Source: Aphanocapsa feldmannii 277cV (GTDB lineage Bacteria > Cyanobacteriota > Cyanobacteriia > PCC-6307 > Cyanobiaceae). From it: a stretch of DNA of 34,087 nucleotides. The position numbers were made by a program, and so were the translations under genes. Positions 1 through 9,324 of this stretch are shown in pieces (the stretch's first letter is position 1; the number at the start of each line of letters is the position of its first letter). The stretch is from NCBI GenBank assembly GCA_004768415.1, contig SRMO01000084.1, positions 221,820 through 255,906 on the forward strand, written 5' to 3'. Under the pieces are notes generated by a model, which saw nothing but the letters and a program-made list of their open reading frames with translations, made no database searches and was not told where the DNA came from.

Positions 1-3000
1 GAGGAACCTGCCCGGGCCGTGGCCCGGGGCTTCTGCGAAGCCGCTGCTGCCGACCTCGGCATCCGCAGCATCGGCTGGCGCAGCGTGCCCCTTGACCGCA
101 GCGTGCTCGGCCCGATGGCAGCGGCAAGCTGCCCCACGATCGAGCAGTGGCTGGTGGCCGCTGACGTGGACGCGGAGGCCCTCGACACACTGCTGTTCCG
201 CTGCCGCCGTCGCGCTGCCGACCTGGCCCGCAGAACCTGGGGTGCTGCCCGGGCCGGCACGCTCTATTTCGCCTCCCTGAGCAGCCGCACCGTCGTCTAC
301 AAGGGGATGGTGCGCTCCGCGGTGCTCCCCCGCTTCTACCGGGATCTGCTGGACGAGCGCTTCGCCGTTCCCTACGCCGTCTATCACCGGCGTTTCAGCA
401 CCAACACCCTTCCCCGCTGGTCCCTGGCCCAACCCATGCGACTGCTGGGCCACAACGGCGAGATCAACACCCTGCTGGGCAACCTCAACTGGGCCCTGGC
501 CTCGGAGGAAAGCCTGGACCAGGTGTGGGGTGAGGCTGCCGCGGACCTCAAGCCGGTGGTGAACGGGGCCTTCAGCGACTCGGCCAACCTCGATGCCATG
601 CTGGAGCTGATGGTGCGCAGCGGCAGGCCCATCACGGACAGCCTGCTGACGCTGGTGCCGGAAGCCTTCCGCCATCAGCCCGAGCTGACGGGGCGCCAGG
701 CGATCCAGGACTTCTACGACTATTCGGCAGGTCTGCAGGAGGCCTGGGACGGTCCTGCCCTGCTGGTGTTCAGCGATGGTCGCTGGGTCGGTGCCACGTT
801 GGACCGCAACGGCCTGCGTCCGGCACGCTACTGCGTCACCTCTGACGACCTGGTGGTGATGGGCTCCGAGGTGGGCGTGGTGGAGCTGGATGACAGCCGC
901 GTGATCGAGAAGGGCCGCCTCGGCCCGGGCCAGATGCTGGCGGTGGATCTGGTCCGGGGTCGGCTGCTGAAGAACTGGGAGGTGAAGCAGGAGGCCGCCG
1001 AACGCCACCCCTACGGCACCTGGCTGGCCCAGCGCCAGCACCTGCCCGCTGCCCCCTGGCGCAGCGGCATGGGGCTGAGCGCCCTGGAACTGCTCCAGGC
1101 TCAGACCGCCTTCGGTTTCACCGCCGAGGACTTCGACCTGATCATCGAGGAGATGGCGGGGCTGGGCAAGGAGCCCACCTACTGCATGGGGGATGACATT
1201 CCTCTGGCGGTCCTGTCCGACAAGCCTCACCTGCTCTACGACTACTTCAAGCAGCGCTTCGCTCAGGTCACCAACCCGGCCATCGACCCGCTGCGGGAAG
1301 AGCTGGTGATGAGCCTGGAGATGCAGCTGGGCGCCCGTGGCTCCGCCCTCCGCCCCGACGCGGCGGCGGCCCGGCGGCTGCAGCTGCGCTCACCGCTGCT
1401 CAACGAGGCCGAGCTGGCGGCGGTGACATCCTCTGCCCTGTCCTGCCGCACCCTGTCCACTCTGTTTGCAGTGAACACAGGCCCTCAGGGTCTGGCCCAG
1501 GCGGTGGCAGCCCTCTGTGCCGAGGCGGAGGAAGCCGTACGCCAGGGGGTGGAAATCCTTGTGCTGTCGGATCGGCTGGCGGGGGGCCTCAACCCCGCCA
1601 CCAGCTACATCCCGCCACTGCTGGCCAGCGGCGCCGTGCACCACCACCTGATCCGCGCAGGACTGCGTCTGCGGGCGTCCCTGGTGGTGGAGACAGCCCA
1701 GTGCTGGACCACCCATCACCTGGCCTGTCTGGTGAGCTACGGCGCCAGTGCCGTCTGTCCCTGGCTCACCTGGGAGACCACCCGCCACTGGCTGGCCCTG
1801 CCGAAGACCCGCAAGAACATCGAGCGAGGCAAGCTGCCCGCCCTGGACGACGTCAGGGCCCAGGCCAACGTGCGCAAGGCCCTGGAGGCGGGCCTGCGCA
1901 AGATCCTCTCCAAGATGGGCATCTCGTTGCTGTCCAGCTATCACGGCGCCCAGATCTTCGAGGCCGTCGGCATCGGTGCCGACCTGATCGAAACCGCCTT
2001 CCGCGGCACCACCAGCCGCATCGCCGGCCTCGGCTTCAGCGATCTGGCCAGTGAAACCCTGGCCTTCCATGCCAAGGCCTATCCCGAGTTGAACCGCACC
2101 AAGCTGGAGTTCATGGGCTTCGTCCAGTACCGCAGCGGCGGCGAGTACCACCTCAACAGCCCGGAGATGTCGAAGGCGCTGCATGCGGCGGTGGCCCGCG
2201 GGCCCGGTTACGACCACTTCTCCACCTATCAGAAGCTGCTGGAAGGGCGCCCCCCCACGGCGCTGCGGGACCTGCTGCAGTTCAGGGTGGCGCCACGGCC
2301 CACCCCGCTGGAGCAGGTGGAGAGCGTCGAGAGCATCTGCAGCCGCTTCTGTACCGGTGGCATGAGCCTGGGGGCGTTGTCGCGGGAGGCCCATGAGGTG
2401 CTGGCCATCGCGATGAACCGCATCGGAGGCAAGAGCAACAGCGGCGAAGGCGGGGAAGATCCCGTGCGGTTCGGGGCGCTGAACGACGTCGATGCCGAAG
2501 GTCGCTCCGCCACCCTCCCCCATCTGAGGGGGCTGCGGAACGGCGACACGGCCAGCTCCGCCATCAAGCAGGTCGCCTCAGGTCGTTTCGGCGCCACACC
2601 CGAATACCTGCGCAGCGCCCGGCAGCTGGAGATCAAGGTGGCCCAGGGGGCCAAGCCGGGCGAGGGGGGGCAACTGCCCGGTGTGAAGGTGGATGAGTAC
2701 ATCGCCAGGCTGCGCAACAGCAAGCCCGGTGTGCAGCTGATCTCACCACCGCCACATCACGACATCTATTCGATCGAGGACCTGGCCCAGCTGATCCATG
2801 ACCTGCACCAGATCCACGCCAGAGCCAAGGTGTCGGTGAAGCTGGTGGCCGAGATCGGTATCGGCACGATTGCAGCGGGTGTGGCCAAGGCCAATGCCGA
2901 TGTGATTCAGGTCTCCGGCCACGAAGGCGGCACCGGGGCCTCACCGCTGAGTTCCATCAAGCACGCCGGCACACCCCTGGAGATGGGCCTCAGCGAGGTC

Positions 3001-4281
3001 CATCGCAGCCTGCTGCACAACGGTCTGCGGGACCGGGTGCTGCTGCGGGCCGACGGCGGGCTCAAGACCGGTTGGGACGTTGTGATCGCCGCGCTGCTCG
3101 GGGCCGAGGAGTTCGGCTTCGGTTCCGTGGCGATGATTGCCGAGGGCTGCATCATGGCCCGCATCTGCCACACCAACAATTGTCCGGTGGGTGTGGCCAC
3201 GCAGAAGCAGGCGCTGCGGAGGCGCTTCACGGGCATCCCCGAGCATGTGGTCAACTTCTTCGTGTATGTGGCCGAGGAGGTGCGTCAGCTGCTGAGCACC
3301 ATGGGACTGCAGCGGCTGGATGAGCTGATCGGCCGGGTGGACCTGCTGCAGCCCCGTCAGGTGCGCCTGGCCAAGACCAGCGGCGTGGACCTGAGTTGTC
3401 TGTTGGCACCGATCGAAGCCGGTGCGGACCGCGCCTGGCTGTGCCATGACCCGGATGCCCATGGCAATGGCCCGGTTCTGCTGGACGACCTGTTCGAGAA
3501 CCCCGACCTGGAGCAGGCCATCGCCTGTCATGGCCACTTCGAGCGCGAGATCGGCATCGCCAACACCGACCGCAGCGTTGGTGCACGGTTGGCCGGCACC
3601 ATTGCTGCCGCCCATGGCAACCGGGGCTTCCAGGGTGCCATCAGGTTGCGGTTCAACGGCTTCGCCGGCCAGAGCTTCGGGGCCTTCTGTGTGCAGGGCA
3701 TGGATCTGCGGCTCACGGGTGAAGCCAACGACTACGTGGGCAAGGGCATCAATGGCGGCCGCATCGTGATCGTGCCCCAACCGGGCTCCGGCCGCGTCGC
3801 GGCGGACAACGTGCTGCTGGGCAACACCTGCCTCTATGGCGCCACCGGCGGCGAACTGTTCGCCACCGGCCGTGCCGGCGAGCGTTTCGGGGTGCGCAAC
3901 AGCGGTGCCCGCGCCGTGGTGGAGGGTGTGGGCGACCACTGCTGCGAATACATGACCGGTGGGGTGGTGGTGGTGATCGGCAGCACCGGCCGCAACATCG
4001 CTGCCGGCATGACCGGTGGCGTCACCTACCTGCTCGATACCGACGGCGGGGTGCAGGAGCGGGTGAATGCCGAGATCGTGGCGATCCACGCGCTGGCGAC
4101 GTCTGCCCTGGAGGTGCAGCTGCGGCAGCTGCTGGAAGTCCATCAGGCGCTCACGGGCAGTGAGCGGGCTGGGGCACTGCTGGCCGACTGGGCGAGCGCC
4201 AGAGCCCGATTCAAGGTGCTCGTACCCCCCAGCGAAGCGGCCGCCCTTGGACTGGTGCGGGAGATGGTCAGCGTCGGCTGA
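1..4281 (+). CDS. gltB: Glutamate synthase (ferredoxin/NADPH) large subunit, 5' end truncated by window start
   Basis: Open from window start; motifs HRRFSTNTLPRW, GHNGEINTL, EGGEDPVRFG, KPGEGGQLPG, SGHEGGTGASPLSSIKHAG, CHTNNCPVGVATQ typical of GltB/GltS. Confidence 0.97.
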   Translation, partial: EEPARAVARGFCEAAAADLGIRSIGWRSVPLDRSVLGPMAAASCPTIEQWLVAADVDAEALDTLLFRCRRRAADLARRTWGAARAGTLYFASLSSRTVVYKGMVRSAVLPRFYRDLLDERFAVPYAVYHRRFSTNTLPRWSLAQPMRLLGHNGEINTLLGNLNWALASEESLDQVWGEAAADLKPVVNGAFSDSANLDAMLELMVRSGRPITDSLLTLVPEAFRHQPELTGRQAIQDFYDYSAGLQEAWDGPALLVFSDGRWVGATLDRNGLRPARYCVTSDDLVVMGSEVGVVELDDSRVIEKGRLGPGQMLAVDLVRGRLLKNWEVKQEAAERHPYGTWLAQRQHLPAAPWRSGMGLSALELLQAQTAFGFTAEDFDLIIEEMAGLGKEPTYCMGDDIPLAVLSDKPHLLYDYFKQRFAQVTNPAIDPLREELVMSLEMQLGARGSALRPDAAAARRLQLRSPLLNEAELAAVTSSALSCRTLSTLFAVNTGPQGLAQAVAALCAEAEEAVRQGVEILVLSDRLAGGLNPATSYIPPLLASGAVHHHLIRAGLRLRASLVVETAQCWTTHHLACLVSYGASAVCPWLTWETTRHWLALPKTRKNIERGKLPALDDVRAQANVRKALEAGLRKILSKMGISLLSSYHGAQIFEAVGIGADLIETAFRGTTSRIAGLGFSDLASETLAFHAKAYPELNRTKLEFMGFVQYRSGGEYHLNSPEMSKALHAAVARGPGYDHFSTYQKLLEGRPPTALRDLLQFRVAPRPTPLEQVESVESICSRFCTGGMSLGALSREAHEVLAIAMNRIGGKSNSGEGGEDPVRFGALNDVDAEGRSATLPHLRGLRNGDTASSAIKQVASGRFGATPEYLRSARQLEIKVAQGAKPGEGGQLPGVKVDEYIARLRNSKPGVQLISPPPHHDIYSIEDLAQLIHDLHQIHARAKVSVKLVAEIGIGTIAAGVAKANADVIQVSGHEGGTGASPLSSIKHAGTPLEMGLSEVHRSLLHNGLRDRVLLRADGGLKTGWDVVIAALLGAEEFGFGSVAMIAEGCIMARICHTNNCPVGVATQKQALRRRFTGIPEHVVNFFVYVAEEVRQLLSTMGLQRLDELIGRVDLLQPRQVRLAKTSGVDLSCLLAPIEAGADRAWLCHDPDAHGNGPVLLDDLFENPDLEQAIACHGHFEREIGIANTDRSVGARLAGTIAAAHGNRGFQGAIRLRFNGFAGQSFGAFCVQGMDLRLTGEANDYVGKGINGGRIVIVPQPGSGRVAADNVLLGNTCLYGATGGELFATGRAGERFGVRNSGARAVVEGVGDHCCEYMTGGVVVVIGSTGRNIAAGMTGGVTYLLDTDGGVQERVNAEIVAIHALATSALEVQLRQLLEVHQALTGSERAGALLADWASARARFKVLVPPSEAAALGLVREMVSVG

Positions 4282-4298
4282 GGCGAGAGCGATCGCCT

Positions 4299-5201
4299 TC
4301 AACGGGGATGGCTGCGCATCAGGGCCTGCACCTGGGCGGCGTGGTAGCTGCTGCGGGTGAGGGGTGAGCTCACCACCTGCAGAAAACCGATCGACTCGCC
4401 GTAGCGGCGATAGACCTCGAACGTTGGCGGTGTGACGAAGCGATCGACCGGCAGGTGTCTGGGGCCCGGGGAGAGGTACTGGCCGATGGTGACGATGTCC
4501 ACCCGCTGAGCCCGCAGATCATCCAGCACGCTCAGCACCTCCGCGTCGGTTTCGCCCAGACCCACCATCAGGCCGGATTTCGTATAGGCGCTGGGCCAGC
4601 CATGGCGGACCCGTTGCAGCAGTTCGAGGGAGCGGGCGTAGGCCCCCTGGGGCCGGGCTCTGGGATAGAGGCGGGGCACGGTCTCGATGTTGTGGTTGAG
4701 CACCTGGGGGGTTGCCTCCATCAGCCTTGCCAGGGCCTCCCAGTTGCCGCAGAGATCAGGGATCAGCAGCTCGACCGTGGTCTGGGGCATGCGCTGCCGT
4801 ACCGCCGCGACGCAGGCCGCGAACTGACCGGCACCGCCATCGGGCAGGTCATCGCGGTTCACCGAGGTGATCACCACATGGCGCAGGCCCAGACGTGCCA
4901 CCGCTTCGCCGAGGCGCTGCGGTTCAGTGCTGTCGAGGCCACGAACACGCCTGTCGAAGTCGATGTCGCAGTAGGGGCAGGCGCGGGTGCAGCCTGGCCC
5001 CATGATCAGGAAGGTGGCGGTACCGCCGGCGAAGCACTCACCGATGTTGGGGCAGCTGGCCTCCTGACAGACCGTGTTGAGCGCGAGCTCCTTCAGCAGA
5101 TCACCGACCTCGCCGATGCGCTCCCGCTGGGGCGCCTTGACCCTGAGCCAATCGGGTTTGGGCAACCCCGGCAACCGCGTACTGAGAGGAAATCTAGGCA
5201 C
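4299..5201 (-). CDS. lipA: Lipoyl synthase
   Basis: [13 protein letters not shown] and [12 protein letters not shown] (radical SAM Cys motifs), [11 protein letters not shown]. Confidence 0.97.
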   Translation of the reverse strand: MPRFPLSTRLPGLPKPDWLRVKAPQRERIGEVGDLLKELALNTVCQEASCPNIGECFAGGTATFLIMGPGCTRACPYCDIDFDRRVRGLDSTEPQRLGEAVARLGLRHVVITSVNRDDLPDGGAGQFAACVAAVRQRMPQTTVELLIPDLCGNWEALARLMEATPQVLNHNIETVPRLYPRARPQGAYARSLELLQRVRHGWPSAYTKSGLMVGLGETDAEVLSVLDDLRAQRVDIVTIGQYLSPGPRHLPVDRFVTPPTFEVYRRYGESIGFLQVVSSPLTRSSYHAAQVQALMRSHPR

Positions 5202-5235
5202 TGCCGGGGGCGGGCATCCCCTAAGCTCTGCTGAT

Positions 5236-5309
5236 CGGGATGTGGCGCAGTTTGGTAGCGCACGTCGTTCGGGACGACGGGGCCGCAGGTTCGAATCCTG
5301 TCATCCCGA
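5236..5309 (+). tRNA. tRNA-Pro (anticodon CGG)
   Basis: Acceptor CGGGATG/CATCCCG, anticodon stem CGTCG/CGACG with loop TTCGGGA, T arm GCAGG-TTCGAAT-CCTGT; CCA not encoded. Confidence 0.95.
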
Positions 5310-5374
5310 TTTGGCAAAGGGCGCCAGGGGCCGTTGGCAACGTTTTCATCGAGCCGGGGGCGGTGTTCTCGCCC

Positions 5375-7228
5375 TCAGGCCAGAGACGTGCTGGCATAGC
5401 CCCTTGGTGTCAGCAGGTACCGGCCATCGCTGCGGCTGCTGCTGTTGCCGATCAGCACCAGGGTCAGCATGTCCACCTGCTCAGGCGTCAGCGCCGCCAG
5501 GGTGGTGAGGCTGATCGTTTCCTCCGCTCGCCCCAGCTGGCGACAGAGGGCCACAGGCGTGTCCGCCGGCCGCTGATCCAGCAGCAACTGCCTGGCCCAG
5601 CCCAGCTGCCAGTGTCGTTCCCGCGAACGGGGGTTGTAGAGGGCGATGACGAAATCCCCTGCCGCAGCCGCCCGCAGCCGCTGCTGGATGGTTGCCCAGG
5701 GAACCAGCCGGTCGCTCAGGCTGATGCTGCAGAAATCCAGCATCAGCGGCCCCCCCAGGCGGGCTGCTGCCATCTGCATCGCCGAAATTCCCGGGTGAAA
5801 GGCCAGGGCGGGACGCTCCTGCCCGGGCAGGCTCTGCCACAGCTCCAGCGCCAGGCCGGCCATGCCATAGATGCCGCTGTCGCCCGACGACACCAGTGCC
5901 ACCTGGGCGCCGCCGCGGGCCAGGTTCAGGGCCTCGGCGCAGCGTTCACGCTCCCGTCCCAGCTGGCCGTCAGCGCGCCACTGCCCCACCTGGCGCAGGG
6001 ATTCCAGCCGATCCAGATAGGGTCCATAGCCCACCCAGACGCTGCTGGCGGCCAGGGCGGCACGGGCAGCGCCGGTGAGTTGCTCCAGCGCCCCGGGGCC
6101 ACTGCCCACCAGCTGCAGGCTGCCCCGTGGAGGTGCCCAGCTCTCCTCCATCAGGGCGATGGCCAGGGTCAGGGCCCCCTGTCCCTGGTCACCACGCACC
6201 ACGGTCTTCTCCAGCAGCAGCCGGCCGCCCCGCCCCGCCGCACAGAGGGCGGCAGCCTCCGCCACGCTGGCGCTGCCCACCGCGTCCAGCACCCGCTGCG
6301 ACGGGTTGGGGGTGGCCATGGCCCTGAGTTGCTCAGCCTCGAACAGCCGCAGGGGCCACTGCTGCAACGCTGCCAGCTCCAGCAGCGCCGTTTCATCCCC
6401 CTTCAGGCTGATGCTGGCCAGGCCCGCCACGGCCACGACCGCCAGGCCCGCCTGCCCCAGCGCCCCAGCCACAGCCTCCCGCACCAGCCCGGGATCCGTA
6501 CCGCGTTCACAGCCCAGCCCGATCCAGAGGCTGGGGGGATGCCAGCAGCAGGCTCCCGCCACCAGCCAGGGGCCGATCTCCATGTCGGCATCCTCCCCTG
6601 GGTGTGCTTTCAGCAGGCCCGCCAGGCCGCCGGCGTGCTGCCAGTGCCGCACACCACCACGCTGCCGCCAACGCAGCGGCTCACCCCGGGCAGCCCGCTG
6701 CATCAGGGCCGACCAGTCGCCCTCGCCACGGCGCCAGCCCCAGCCCTGGCCGAAGCAGTCGAGCGGTAGCCGTTCCTCGGCACTGCTCTGGCTGCTGATC
6801 AGGGCGGTGCCCCCGAGCAGCGCCGCCAGCCGGCGGGTCTGTCGCTCTCCATCGCGGCTGTGCCCCCCCAGCAGGCAGTGCAGCTGACCGCTGCCGGGGG
6901 TGAGCTGCAGCACGGCGGGATCCCTGGCCTTGTGCTGCAGCAACGGCGCCAGGCAGCGGATCAGCGCCCCGGTCGCCAGCGTTGACACCAGCAGCTCCAG
7001 CTGCCGCCAATAGCGCTGCAGCAACTGGCTGGTGCCGCCGTCGTAGATCAGCAGCCCGTGACGCTCACTGGTGCTGAGCGTTGCTGCCAGGGCAGTGGGG
7101 ATGGCGATGGTCTGCAGGGCACCAGCGCCCAGCAGGGGCCTGAGTGCCACCAGGCCCCTGCGGCTCGGCGCCAGACCCAGCTGTCGCGGCACAACCGCGG
7201 CGGCAGCGGTGCAGTGGCTGTCACCCAC
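5375..7228 (-). CDS. cobJ: Cobalamin biosynthesis fusion: N-terminal CbiG-like plus C-terminal precorrin-3B C17-methyltransferase (CobJ/CbiH)
   Basis: N-term LGCERGTDP, GLASISLKGDE (CbiG); C-term LVGSGPGALEQLT, SSGDSGIYGMAG, HPGISAMQMAAARLG, DFCSISLSDRLVPW (CobJ). Confidence 0.92.
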   Translation of the reverse strand: MGDSHCTAAAAVVPRQLGLAPSRRGLVALRPLLGAGALQTIAIPTALAATLSTSERHGLLIYDGGTSQLLQRYWRQLELLVSTLATGALIRCLAPLLQHKARDPAVLQLTPGSGQLHCLLGGHSRDGERQTRRLAALLGGTALISSQSSAEERLPLDCFGQGWGWRRGEGDWSALMQRAARGEPLRWRQRGGVRHWQHAGGLAGLLKAHPGEDADMEIGPWLVAGACCWHPPSLWIGLGCERGTDPGLVREAVAGALGQAGLAVVAVAGLASISLKGDETALLELAALQQWPLRLFEAEQLRAMATPNPSQRVLDAVGSASVAEAAALCAAGRGGRLLLEKTVVRGDQGQGALTLAIALMEESWAPPRGSLQLVGSGPGALEQLTGAARAALAASSVWVGYGPYLDRLESLRQVGQWRADGQLGRERERCAEALNLARGGAQVALVSSGDSGIYGMAGLALELWQSLPGQERPALAFHPGISAMQMAAARLGGPLMLDFCSISLSDRLVPWATIQQRLRAAAAGDFVIALYNPRSRERHWQLGWARQLLLDQRPADTPVALCRQLGRAEETISLTTLAALTPEQVDMLTLVLIGNSSSRSDGRYLLTPRGYASTSLA

Positions 7229-7234
7229 GGATGC

Positions 7235-8806
7235 TCAGGAGAGCGATTGATCACGGCCCAGCATGGGACCCAGGAGAGACTGCAGCAGCCGTCGTGACTG
7301 CTGCAGTGGCTGGGGCCTGGCTGTCCGGGCTGAAGCCTGTGGCGCGGCATCGCTGGACTGGCCTGCGCCATGGGAACGGCTGGAGGATGCTGTGTCCGTG
7401 GCCGCTGGATTCGCTGGCAGCACAGCGGCATCACCAGTGGCTGTGCTGGAGGCCTGGTCGCTGGATGGCGTTTCCGCCGCCGGGCCCACTGACCCCGCGG
7501 ACCCATCCGTCGTCGCTGGGGCTGTTGCAGCGGCTGCGTCATCACCCTGGGCCGGCTGCGGGACAACAGGAACCTTGCCTCTGGCCCGGCCATCACCCCT
7601 GGCCGGCTCCTGTTCGCTGTGATCCTTGGCGCTGTCTGTGCTCTGGAGCGCTGAAGCGGTGGCAGGAGCATCCCGGCCGCTGGGCCCCTCGGCTGCTGCG
7701 CCGCTCCGGGTTTCCCCTGACGCTGTCCCCTGTGGTGTCTCCAAGCGACCGGCCGTTGCCCTGTGGCGGGACCGACGGCTGGGTGCAGCGGTCTGCGGCT
7801 GGCCTGCTGGCCTGGGCGGAAGCGGCTGCAAGGGGTCTGTCAAGGCATCGAGCTCGGCCTCGCTCAGCTCACCCCGCAGCAGCCTGGCCAGCGGCTCGGC
7901 AGCCTTGGCAGGGCCCAGGGCAACAGCCAGCAACCGACTGTTGAAGCGCGGCTCCAGCGGCTGCCCCTGGCCATCCAGCAACGCCAGGCGGATGGCGTTC
8001 TCACCCTTGTTCAAACCCTCCAGCCAGAGGGGCTCACTGCGATCAACCAGGAAGGACTCGCCATTGATCGTGATCTTCAGACGCCAGCGGCCGTCCTGGG
8101 TCTCGAGGTTCTGCAGTGGTGCGTTGCGCAGCAGCCAGTCCAGCAACACCGGTTGCTCACTGATCCTGGCCGGCGGCGCAACAACCAGCAGCTCCGGCGC
8201 AGCGGGCGCAGCCAGGCGCTCCGGGGTTTCCCCCAGCCGGTGCACGGTGATCTCTGCATAGGCCCGGACGGATTGAACGGCCTCACCCCATGGGCGCATG
8301 GCGAAGACGCGGATGCGATGGCTGCCAGGACTGAGGTCCTTCACCCGGATCGGTCCGTCGATGTCGGTGACTCGTTGCAGCGGTCGCTCATCCACCAGCA
8401 GGCCCAGATGGGGTCCCAGGCCCAGTGCCCCGGCATCGATCAGTGGCCAATCGCCCACCTCCAGTCGCAGCTCCAGGCTGTCGCCGCTGATCGGGCTGCC
8501 GTCCCGGGGGCTGCGGATCGTCACCGTGGGGCTGTATCTGTCGAGCCGTCGGCTCAGGGCCAGAACGGTCGCTGGCGGTGCCACCTCATGGATCGCCCCC
8601 CTGGGGGGGCTGGCCGGAATCACCCGGGCCCATGGCCGGACGACAGAGCCTGCTGTTGGCTGGTCGAACGGTTGCCCGCAGGCCCCCAGACCCACCACCA
8701 ACAGCAGGGCCAGGCAGAACCGGATCAGCCCCTGCCTCGCCGCGGGACACCAGAGGGAAGCGGCGGTGGGGCGATGCGCCATGCGGTGGGGCAGGTCTGT
8801 CTCCAT
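7235..8806 (-). CDS. Predicted lipoprotein with Ig-like/bacterial surface-type N-half and low-complexity Ala/Ser/Pro/Thr-rich C-half; unknown function
   Basis: Hydrophobic signal then lipobox LGACG; alternative start at 8782 (MAHRPT); long disordered C-terminal region. Confidence 0.7.
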   Translation of the reverse strand: METDLPHRMAHRPTAASLWCPAARQGLIRFCLALLLVVGLGACGQPFDQPTAGSVVRPWARVIPASPPRGAIHEVAPPATVLALSRRLDRYSPTVTIRSPRDGSPISGDSLELRLEVGDWPLIDAGALGLGPHLGLLVDERPLQRVTDIDGPIRVKDLSPGSHRIRVFAMRPWGEAVQSVRAYAEITVHRLGETPERLAAPAAPELLVVAPPARISEQPVLLDWLLRNAPLQNLETQDGRWRLKITINGESFLVDRSEPLWLEGLNKGENAIRLALLDGQGQPLEPRFNSRLLAVALGPAKAAEPLARLLRGELSEAELDALTDPLQPLPPRPAGQPQTAAPSRRSRHRATAGRLETPQGTASGETRSGAAAEGPSGRDAPATASALQSTDSAKDHSEQEPARGDGRARGKVPVVPQPAQGDDAAAATAPATTDGSAGSVGPAAETPSSDQASSTATGDAAVLPANPAATDTASSSRSHGAGQSSDAAPQASARTARPQPLQQSRRLLQSLLGPMLGRDQSLS

Positions 8807-9324
8807 TCTGTGACCTTGACTGCGGGCTCAAGCCAGGTTCCATGGGCTCTGCCGGCAGTGTTGTGCGGTCACGGAGCGGGGCAGGTGATCGCCGGCCAGC
8901 GACGCCAGCGCAGGGATCCGCAGTGATGTGAGCAGGTGCCAGCCCCGACAGGAGAAACAACCCCGCAGGGCATCGTTCTTTGCGTGGCAGGTAATCGTTC
9001 ACTTCGTTAACAGGAAAGCGGCGCAGATGAACCCGGAAACTGCTATTTACAGAACTTGAGAAAGTAGGCCTGGCCTGGCCTGGCATTGAACGTTTGTAAC
9101 TGCCTCGCTGAGGACTGGAATGCGGCCCCTATAGTCCCTTCTGTGGTCCCCTCTCCAGGGGTCAACTTCCCAGTGCTGGAGTGGGATCTCGGCTTTTCGA
9201 GCACCCAGTCGGCCTGGCTGTTGCAGCCACGGGCGGTTGTTTCGGCGACCGTCGCTCCAAGGGGGTCAGCCGGTTCGTCGGATGCCCCTCACCCACCCCT
9301 CGCCTTACCTCGGGGAACGTCTCG

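Noticed and set aside
1390-4302. Minus-strand ORFs of 377 and 453 aa opposite gltB
   Set aside because: Antisense shadow ORFs; translation is low-complexity and unrelated to any family, while gltB on plus is unequivocal.
5240-6769. Plus-strand 509-aa ORF over the tRNA and cobJ
   Set aside because: Starts inside the tRNA and runs antisense to clear CbiG-CobJ coding sequence; Gln/Pro/His-rich shadow translation.
9066-9085. Short GGCCT tandem repeat upstream of psaA
   Set aside because: Only a few 5-bp units; insufficient to argue function.
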